This document shows, one piece after another, positions 55,132-64,000 of a DNA stretch of 64,000 nucleotides. Source of the stretch: Stichopus chloronotus (lineage: Eukaryota; Echinodermata; Holothuroidea; Aspidochirotida; Stichopodidae); contig CM037830.1 of NCBI GenBank assembly GCA_021234535.1, positions 1,586,170-1,650,169 on the forward strand, written 5' to 3'. The translations under genes and the position numbers were made by a program. The notes below the pieces were generated by a model, which searched no databases, was not told where the DNA came from, and saw nothing but the letters and a program-made list of their open reading frames with translations. Each line of letters begins with the position of its first letter. Within the stretch, counting starts at the first letter, position 1.

Positions 55132-57800
55132 GGACCAAATACATCTCGTTGCACAGCATGTGACTAGTGAAGAGGTTTGAAGTTCCCCCAAAGTTGCCGA
55201 TGATGAAATTTCGAAGTTGAAATTTCCCTCTGTCACTATTGAAGTAAAAAAAAAACATAGAAACAAAAACCTCACGTCCGTTGCTAACTGAATGTAAACA
55301 TGGTAGTGGATACCAATGTTGTCGATATTTAGATAAAAAACTGACTGCGGTGGTGTATAATGGTAAGAAATAAATCACCAGATTAAAATGATACACCTTG
55401 CACTGCAGGCGGGAAATCCATAAAGAAACGGCAGCAGAGTGCATATGACGACAAAGGTGAATAACCATCCATGGTTTTTCTTCCGGATTGGACAGATGAG
55501 TGGTTATGAGTACTGAACGTAACGCAAAGTTCGAAAAAAAAAAAAAAAAAAAACAGAAAAGGAAACAGAGCAGTCACATGTGTTGAATATGTAAGCAATG
55601 TAATTTCAGTCAAATGGAGAAGTCTCATTGACTTACTGCATAAAAGTTTACGTTAAACAACGTTGACAAGAACGACCTATTGTGATTGTTTTCATTGTAA
55701 AAATCATTTAAAGAATGGAGGGATACATACATTAATCTGTTTTCAAAATTAAAATCTTCTCAAATCTAAGAGCATCCGACCCTCTGCAGTTGGGTAAGCT
55801 ATAAGAGTTGGATATTCCGTGAGTTTTCATCATTCTGAAAGGCACTCACAATTGTCAGGTTGTGGTTTTACTCTAAAGTGATGAGGAAAACTTTTTACAT
55901 CTTTTTGTTTTAGTGTTTTCATCGATTCCTAAGTATTCAGAGCCAGGTAATTTTTCTGTCAAAACATCAGCTGTGTCGTTAACATTAGTATTTCCACATC
56001 ACAATTGTGTGGAAAATCTTACTAGCCTACTACATACACCTGCCTACACCTATACTCATCCATAGGACCGCCAATTTCCCCGAGAAAGAGAAGAAAGTTC
56101 CCTTTTATTTGCTGTATGGTAAGCGGAATTCACCGGCAATCCAGGCTGACACAGTGTGTTCACACAGTGGTTATGTCCGTCGTTTTACCCTCTCAGATTT
56201 TTAAGAAGGAGGCGGGTTGTTATTTTGCATCCGGGTATTAAAATACAGTGGTATCCGGGTTACCCGTGAAAACACTAATCTTTGCTAAATCAAAAAAGAA
56301 GATAAAAATCAATTGGCTTCAAAAAGCATGATGGTGCACTTGTCCATTACGTATTTTTACTACGCACAGACAGACGTATCACCAACAGACAGACATATCA
56401 CCATTTCACCAATACCGAATTACGGATAACTTTTGTAACTAGTACTTGGAAGAATCAACGTACAGCTACATGTTGTTTTAGCTCACTAATAGCTGTTCGC
56501 AAAGTTGCTTCTATATCATAAGCAGAAGTCGCCCAAGAAGTCCGCCACACTGCAGATTTGACTGGAACATTTATGAAGTGCAGTTAACAGAAAATATCCC
56601 CAGCAGAAAAGATACAAAAGTAGAGTTAATGTTAAAAAATAATTTATTCATCATAACAAGTACACTTAACCGATTTATTTCAGACGCTTCTTTTATTCCG
56701 ATACTGTGTGAGATTTACAGCATGACAATGGCAAGATTTCTTTTCCTTCACTTTTACTGTACAACACGTTTATGCAGGAGGTAATGTCATTGTTTACGTA
56801 CTTTCTGCGCAGTATCTCTCCATTTCAAGAACTGTAATTCCTGTATGACATGTAGTTTCATGACTATTGCTAAAATATTATTACTGATGCTGTAATTCAG
56901 TTTCTACTAATAATCATCCATTAAAGGAGGAGGCACGTTGATAGCTCACAGAAAGGTATGTGATGGGATGTCCCTTCCAATATACCTTAGAAGGATTGGT
57001 TGATTGATATTGTCACGTGAACAAAATTTAATGGGAAGCAACCGGTATGCTAATTTTTACCGAGTGACGAAATTTTCTAAGTTTGCATGAATCTTGAAAT
57101 GTTTGCAGTTATGATGGACCTGTTGGTTATTCTCTCTAAGTTAGCTAAAATGTAAAATATAGTAACCATTGAAACCTCAAAACGGACTTAATGGAACAGT
57201 TGATTTTTTTTATCTTTACACATCTTTGTCACTGTACAAACATAGTATCTACCTTTATTGTAATTACTGTATGTAGGATCCTCTTTTCAGCTATTTAACT
57301 GTGACGACAAAAGCAGGTTGTACATTCTGGGCAGTTACTTAAAGCTGGAATATGAGAAAAAATTGTCAGGGAAAGTCAAATTCCGTGGAACATTTAGGCA
57401 CTGCAAGGAAACATTGCCGTTCAAACCCCTTTTTTACATACATGAATATTCATATCCATTGGCATTTTTCTGTTTGATTTCAAGAAGAGGTGATTGACTA
57501 CTATGCTTTCTTCGGGAGTCTGAATTTTGTAGGGCCAACAAAATGTCGAAACAAATTTTCATCTTCAGATATCTGGAAGATGAGCGCAATTTTCTTTCAG
57601 ATTATCTAACAGGTGAAATTTTCCCCAACTTTCTTTTCTGTGAAACACTTATGAAGAACTAAAATATATTACCAGGCGATTGCCAGTACAAGTCACATTC
57701 CAAAGCAAGAGGGCAATCCACGGTGTTGCGTATCTCATCGCCAATATGCACATAGATTTCAATACAGGGCCTACCGATGGGAATTTGTAATAGTTTATTG

Positions 57801-58247
57801 CTAAGTACTTACAAAACTTTAAGTTAATTGGTTTAATAGTTCTCAAGGTATGCTGGAAATACAAATTTCGGGGCAATATTGGCTTTTTTCCTACAAAAAT
57901 CAGCAAATTTCACTCGATTTACCATTACAGCAATATTATATTGAACAATGTGTTCTCAGGCAAGTACGTACGAAACTGTAAGTTAATTGATATAATAGTT
58001 CTCAAGATATGCTGGAAATACAAATTTTGGGGCAAAATTTGCTTTTTTTTCTAAAAAATCAGCAAATTTCACTCTCTTTACTACATAAGTGGTATACCTT
58101 GAAATTTTTCATTCTCAGGTAAGTTTTTGCAAAATTTTACATTAAATGCTCAAATACTTCTCAAGATATGGTGGAAATAGCAATTTTGGGGCAAAATAGA
58201 CTTTTTTTCTAAAAAATCAGCAAATTTGACTTAATTTACCATACAAC
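57801..58247. repeat. Three tandem copies of a 160 bp unit
   Basis: Units start near 57801, 57961 and 58119. Shared blocks are AGTTAATTGGTTTAATAGTT, TCTCAAGATATGCTGGAAAT, ACAAATTTTGGGGCAAAAT and AAAAATCAGCAAATTTCACT. Identity falls from copy 2 to copy 3. Confidence 0.85.
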
Positions 58248-58447
58248 TAATACATCTTGCACATATTGGCATCATGCACAACCTTACCAAGTTTCAACTT
58301 GATCGCTCATATGCTTTTCAAACTATTCTGGACAAACCACAATTTGGAAGGTCCGGACGCACACACTCACACACACACACACTCACGGCTTTGATTTCCA
58401 TTCATTCCGAGGGCCTCATTGTTCTTTTTTTTTGTTTTTTCTTCTTC

Positions 58448-58473
58448 AACCCTAACCTAACCCTAACCCTAAC
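58448..58473 (-). repeat. Interstitial telomere-type repeat
   Basis: Four units of CCCTAA type (one shortened by a C), i.e. TTAGGG on the minus strand. A (CA)n run lies just before it at 58360-58384. It is too short to be a telomere; it may be a repair scar or part of a repeat. Confidence 0.75.
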
Positions 58474-60551
58474 AATAGACTGTCTATTGTTAATCTTGAG
58501 AGGATCAGAGAAATCTATTGAACTTTCTACAGAGGACCTAAAATCTATTGTTTCGGTCCTCGATCCCACCCGAAAACAAGGGCACATACACCGACACACA
58601 CGCACACACGCACGTTGGCACGGACACGTTTTCATTTATACCACCCAACAGAACCCTCCTGTACCCATGGTCACTCTACCATGGGGTACCCCTGGGTTGT
58701 CGCTACTTATCCACTCCAAGCGTTTCCATGGCAACCAATCTCCCACGGGTGCACAGTATAATATACAGCTCTACTAGCCAAATGACTACAATATCTCATC
58801 TAATCCCTACAGGGCGATGAGATAATAAATTCACTGTCCTGGGTCAGAGCCGTATACACAGCTCTGTCCTGGGTTATAGAAAACTGACGGCGCTATTCCA
58901 GTTTAGTCGAGAATAGCAAATGTTTGAAGAAAAGAATCGTCGACGTGAAGAAACAAGTATCTCGGGGTTCCTTTTCAATGAAAATGCGGTTATGCACAAC
59001 GCCAAGTTTTCTTTCGTTTTCGTCTCCTTTTTTCTTAATAAAAATCTCGTTTTATATATATGAACAAGGTTAATCAACTCTGGACCTGTGCATTGATTAT
59101 AGGATAATATACTCTCGACGCACTCTCTTGCATTAACCCCGATCGTGCATTATCCTGTCTTTAATGCACAGTCCCCGGGTTTGTTAATCTTTCTGTACCG
59201 TAAATATCTCATCCTTTCTTGGTAACTCTCTGCAAACGTTATTCAACCTTTTTACGGATACATACATAAGGTTTTGCACGTACTCGTGTACAGAGAATAA
59301 TACTATTATGATACTAGAGCAATATAAATATGGATTACACTGGATTGTACCTTACGTCGAAGGTTGCACTGACTTAAAAATTAACACAGGCACAGTATAT
59401 ATGTAAATATATGCTTAAAGAGAAGTCCACGTGTACTCCGAGAAAATAAACGGTTAAACAGTGTACAAATAAAAACATAACTGGTTGACTTGAAGAGTAC
59501 AAAACACAGCGTTACTTTTTCAGCGTGGAAATATTCCACGACGTAGCATAAAGCACCTCCCCACCCCGTCACCACAAGTATACTTGCTACCAGCTACCGA
59601 TATGCGGTAGACATGATGATTGGAAGTACATAGTAACGCAAATCACGTCACACGGTTATCGAGTGAGCCAGCAACCTTTACAGCACCAGTTGGCACGTAT
59701 CTTCTCTGAAACCATCATCAGTGTACACAATGACTTACTGGCCTCAATTGAAATCTGTTTAGAAAGTAAAATTTGATATCTAATGCCTGGAGACAGGAAA
59801 TATAAATTTACCTGCATGTTTCTTCTGAGCGTTCGTTTACATAATAGGCTATAGTATTTCTTGTTTGTTCCTTCTTACCTATCCCTCACTGACGCCCCCG
59901 CCCCCACCTCCACTCCCACTCGACGAACTCGGGAAAGCCAACAAACCTCTCTGACTCTGAACCCCCCTCCCCCATCCTATCTCTACAACTCGCTTAAAAA
60001 TATCGAATACTTTCAACCCTTAGTACTGTTGTACTGTTCTCGAATAATGCGTGCAACATGAATACGTATACCGCACACTGTTTCTTTGCCTATTTCCTAA
60101 CTGTTCGATAGAAATCATATGTTTGTCACTCGTCCAGGCAATGTGCCTAGAGCGCATATCGATATGAATGTCTATGAGTCTTTAATGTTTCTTTATTTTA
60201 GTTTTTATTTAGTTTAAGATATCAGGTTTCTCACCTTCCCGAAAAAAGGTATGACATTTGTACAGAGAGTAGGAGATGTTTAACTTACCTTCATTGTAAT
60301 TCGATATCTATGTTTATTTTGTAATATCACAAAAGAAAGCATGGTTCTCAAAGGTTTTGACAAGGTTTTGTATTCTTCATCGAAACAAACCTTTTTGGAA
60401 CATTGACTGCCTTTAAAAAGTAATATTTCACGGAAAGCAGGAATCACCCTACTCTTTGGTAATTTTAACTATGGAATACACTTTGAAAAAGAATACAAAT
60501 ACGTACAGTAACATCAGTGCCGTGAGTCGAATTTGTACTGTAAGGTGCAGG

Positions 60552-60717
60552 GACACACTGTTAAAAATGTAAATTGTAAAATGTAAATTTACATAAAATA
60601 AAGAAATACAAAAGGAATGCAGAATGGTTTTGGTGATTAGTTTCCAGACAATATCTGTAATTCTTATTTATTTCTTTGTTTTATTTTCTGTAAATTTACA
60701 GACATTTCTTCAGTGCA
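60552..60717. repeat. Longer relative of the 79 bp palindrome
   Basis: The left end is ACACTGTTAAAAATGTAAAT; the right end is TTTTCTGTAAATTTACAGAC followed by ATTTCTTCAGTG. It has the same terminal layout as 15403-15481, with extra internal sequence. Confidence 0.6.
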
Positions 60718-61447
60718 GTATTTATGGCACAGTAGTAATTATAACTTTGCCGGCTTAATTTGGATCTCAAAATAAAGTTTATACCATGAATTAATGTTAT
60801 AAGTCTGTCACCAAGTACAACACATAGTTCCAATGATGAGGCGCCCTGCGTCGGCAAAACAATTCAACTCAACGTTAAAGGAGAAGAATACTTTGGAAAT
60901 ATCTTTCTGAAAATGAACCAGAAGTGTTTGACCAATATCTTCCGAAAGTTTTATTCAAAGTCATTATTCATTTCCCAAGTTATTCACTGTCTCTTTAAAT
61001 GTAGAGAGGGATGCTGCCATTTTCACCAGAGTTGAAGGTAAACCTTCTTGAGTAAGTCAAGTTATGATGTCACATAACCAAATATAGATAGAATTTTAAT
61101 GTATTTTCTTGTTATCTGCACCTATATTTTCCATGTATATCATGCAATAATCAAATTATTAACACTTTGATTTAATTCTATGCATAGCTATTAAAAATAT
61201 TTGACAATAAATTATAAGGAAAAACAAAAGCTTTTTAATCACAAATGGTCAAGTTACCGCATCATCACAGTCTTAGAATGGCAGCTTCCTAAGAGATTCA
61301 TTATAAACATTCAAATTGCAATATCTCGCTAAGTGAAAAAAAAAAAACATATTTGGATGGAATTTGGTGATGGTATTCATCATGTTAATTCTCCTTTCAC
61401 ATAATACGTGGTTTTATATTTTCCTGATTGAGATATTCTGCTATCTA

Positions 61448-61555
61448 TTGCAATGGAGATCAATTATCAATCAATTTATTTCCCTTAAATATACACAGTA
61501 ATTATGGAGATCAATTATCAATCAATTTATTTCCCAGTAATTATGGAGAATCAAA
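61448..61555. repeat. Two-copy 53 bp tandem duplication
   Basis: GGAGATCAATTATCAATCAA then TTTATTTCCC occurs at about 61454 and again at 61507, each followed by AGTAATTATGGA. Confidence 0.8.
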
Positions 61556-62842
61556 GGAACAGGAGACAGCTAGCTGCAGGAAATCTCAGAAATTTGCAGG
61601 ATATGAGATAAAGACAATGTAACAGGATAGTTGTAATATATAACTTCTTTACCACGATGAGTAGGTGTGATATTTCCATAACATGCCAGCAGTAGTCTAT
61701 TTAATACCACTGTTTATATTCTTGTGCAATGTGGGATCTCATGAGTTTCACAAACAATCTTCAAACTAATAGATTGATTATAAGCAACAACTTTCCCCTC
61801 CTTGATGCCCAAAAGACCGTAATGAGTTGCCACCGTCACCACGGTTTTGTTTTCCCCCTTTTTTCTGTAGGCTATGTCTTTATCAAGGACCCAACTTAAA
61901 TTTTGATATTGGGGAAATGACGCACAGTGTGCAGGTGATATTTATGTCACGGTCAAAGAAATTAACACTTCCTTCCGTTGTATTTGGTTGCCAAGCAATA
62001 ATGATAATTAAGTATTTCATATTAACATTTCCATGTAATATTCTTGAACGAAAACAACTAGGTATAGGTCAAATCTTTTAAATGGTTTGTTAGTTTTAGT
62101 ATTTTTTATTTGTCAATCCAATCCCCACCAATAACGTTACTTTGGAAATACTGTACCTCAGGTGCTTTAATTATAGTACATATGTGATACAATTACCTAT
62201 TACGAATATAAACCAAGTGACATGAATCAACCATTACAGTGATTGTTTTACAAAAGAAAATTCTTAATGCCACCCACGCCACCATTGAAAAAAAGTCATT
62301 GAGGCAAACAGTGAACTTCCCACCATACCGAAAGTCTACTCGACCTAACAATAACGGTTTATCAAGTGAAATGGAGATAGCAATGACCTATCCCAGTATG
62401 CCCTTGATATTACTACACTTGTGTATGTATTACTGTTGACGGTTTATTAGAAAATGCACTACGCCCTCTTCAATTTGGAAGTTCTTCGTACCAACAGTTC
62501 ACAATTGCGTGGGACGTTAAAGTGTTACACAAGTAGCTCCGTGGGTTTCGTTGCAAACAGTCATACTTGAAAAAGCCCAACCCAGCCCAGAGCTCGCAAT
62601 TCTCAATATCGAAAAGGGTTGAAAGAAATGTCTTTAGGGTCCGGTCACTGAAAGGTCAGCTTGTCTTTCAACTACTACAAGTCACATCACAGGTCATTTA
62701 AATTTGTCTTGAGAGACACACGCAGCAAACGAGGACAATTCCGTGAGAATATCCAGGGTATTGATGCTACCTACGGTCAATGCTTGAGAAGTGTATGAAG
62801 TTGAGTTTTATATGTACATCAAGTTGCATTTTAGAGTAAACG

Positions 62843-63061
62843 ATGCAGGTCACGTACGTTTCCATTTTTCTGTTGACTCAGTTGCTCCTTTTCGGAGACA
62901 AACAGGCTGAATCGAAGAAATTTGAATTCGAAAAGTTTGAGGATCCTGGAGGACCATGGGGAAGACAACCGATTATATTATCGGACGGTGGATACAGCAA
63001 CATCTTATTAGCTTTAAACGATGATGTCAAAGAATCACCAGCTGTTATTGAAAATATTATG
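62843..63061 (+). CDS. Gene B exon 1: third CLCA-like gene, rest outside window
   Basis: 219 nt, 73 codons, ending phase 0 at ATG|GTAAGT, the same phase as exon 1 of M and A. It begins with a signal peptide (VSIFLLTQLLLFGD), then FEFEKFEDPGGPWGRQPI and GGYSNILLALNDDV. It is the same block as in the other two genes, so the family call rests on that likeness plus the NGY..I.IAI-type match. Later exons must lie beyond 64000; none was found in 63062-64000. Confidence 0.85.
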
Positions 63062-64000
63062 GTAAGTTACACAAATCTATTAAAATAACTACGATTAACT
63101 TCATGAGATAATATATTGCAGATTCAACCAATCCTGTCATGGTCTGTTTTCAATCAATATAATATGGAATAAAGAATTCTCCTTATGAATGATATTATTA
63201 TATTAACAAAGAAGAAGTAGTTACTGAACGTAATGGGTGTTTTTTAGTTTTCTTAATTTGTATACATGCAGGAATTACTCAATTTAATCGCATTCTTAAA
63301 TTCATCTTGGCGTTGTCAAAGAACGTACAATGACAATCAAAACTTAAAAACAAGTATATGAGTGCTTGCAGTTGAAAAAAGAAAGTGGCTTACTTATAGG
63401 TACACAGTCAAATAACGGTTGGATATTGGATTTTATTATTTTGACACGGTAAATTACTACCTAGTTTAGTTTAGTTGTAGCTGTTGACTCTGTCAGTTGT
63501 ACCAATATGTTGTGTTTGTCACAATTGAAACTGGTCTGGAAATATCACTACATGCTATCATTAGTCCAAAAGATGAATCGTATTTACGTGTGTGTGTGTT
63601 TGTTTTTTTGTCTTCATCTCGAACCTAAATGAAGTAAAATGACGAACATGCATTGAAAAAGTGTTAGCCCTCACACCTCGTCTGTTGGATTATACACAGA
63701 ATTGCAAGTTGGTATCCGTATTTATACAAAGTTCCAGCATGGAAGGAGCCTACGATGTCGTTAACTGGACCTTGTACACGTTGCCATGGAAACATGTGAA
63801 CATCTTTGCACCGTAAACTTCATTTAAGTTTCCTGGCACGGCTTGTTGAGTTCATAGACGGATGTAATTTGTTGGCATGATTGGACTTCTTCAACATCAG
63901 AGCTACATAAAGATAAAACTTCTGAGGGTTAAAATCTTGTTAGCCGTGTAAAGAACCAGTCTTGGAAATAGCCCCTTTACAAAGTTTAGTTATTTACAGT
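63062..64000. other. Start of gene B intron 1
   Basis: AT-rich, with a short GT run near 63588-63604. I see no exon 2 match (LF.A..YFK pattern) and no known repeat in it. Confidence 0.6.

Larger units (their letters stand above)
47929..62842. other. Intergenic region between genes A and B, with gene A 3' UTR
   Basis: A 14.9 kb region. The first part must hold the gene A 3' UTR. The rest carries MITEs (52861, 54498), a DR1-bearing repeat (53532), a G-rich minisatellite (52331), a 160 bp triple repeat (57801) and an internal telomere tract (58448). The stretches 48000-52300 and 58800-62800 are mostly plain AT-rich sequence in which I see no gene. Open frames there show no family signature. Confidence 0.6.

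Noticed and set aside
58274..58820. Overlapping open frames of 167 and 90 codons
   Set aside because: They cross a CA repeat, a poly-T run and the telomere-type tract; the content is low-complexity.

Overview
The window looks like nuclear DNA from an invertebrate deuterostome, most likely an echinoderm and possibly a sea cucumber. This is an inference from AT-rich, intron-rich sequence with 120 bp to 10 kb introns, a high density of short inverted-repeat elements and a TTAGGG-type internal telomere tract. No sequence here names the species.

The only protein-coding genes I can support are three members of the CLCA family (calcium-activated chloride channel regulators: secreted or membrane-anchored proteins with an N-CLCA zinc-protease-like domain, a VWA domain, a beta-sandwich and an FnIII domain). 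Gene M lies on the minus strand: seven exons between 12903 and 1, with its 3' part running off the left edge. Gene A lies on the plus strand and is complete: twelve exons from 22289 to 47928, 851 codons plus stop, with every exon junction in phase. Gene B (plus strand) shows only its first exon, at 62843-63061. M and A are head to head with 9.4 kb between them; A and B are in tandem, 14.9 kb apart. The paralogs share exon order and intron phases (0,2,1,0,0,0 for the first six introns), so they are tandem duplicates.

The genes depart from the standard family pattern. In M the zinc-protease motif HExxH reads HLWGH: both histidines and the downstream DE are kept but the catalytic glutamate is lost. 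In A the exons that carry the protease core have shrunk by 219 and 126 nt (115 codons), removing the motif and the Cys-rich segment, yet the frame is intact. In both, the VWA metal site DxSxS is replaced (DARVN in M, DAREH in A). This suggests a cluster of CLCA-like proteins that have lost enzymatic and metal-site functions while keeping the fold and secretion.

The remaining sequence, about 94 percent, is introns and intergenic DNA full of repeats. These include a 770 bp fold-back element with twelve GGCGCC sites (9079-9848); a 56 bp tandem array (14487-14932); a 16 bp GC-rich minisatellite (17652-17795); a fold-back pair (20445-21325); a 0.5 kb inverted-repeat pair built on a 21 bp minisatellite (27956-31477); two TTAA-flanked MITE families; a dispersed repeat that carries AGGTCAAAGGTCA (DR1) nuclear-receptor-type sites; a CAGGG...CCCTG hAT-like element (43616-44871); and a 29 bp perfect-hairpin insertion at 23196-23224 for which a related repeat copy supplies the empty site. 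I found no convincing RNA gene, CRISPR array or viral gene.
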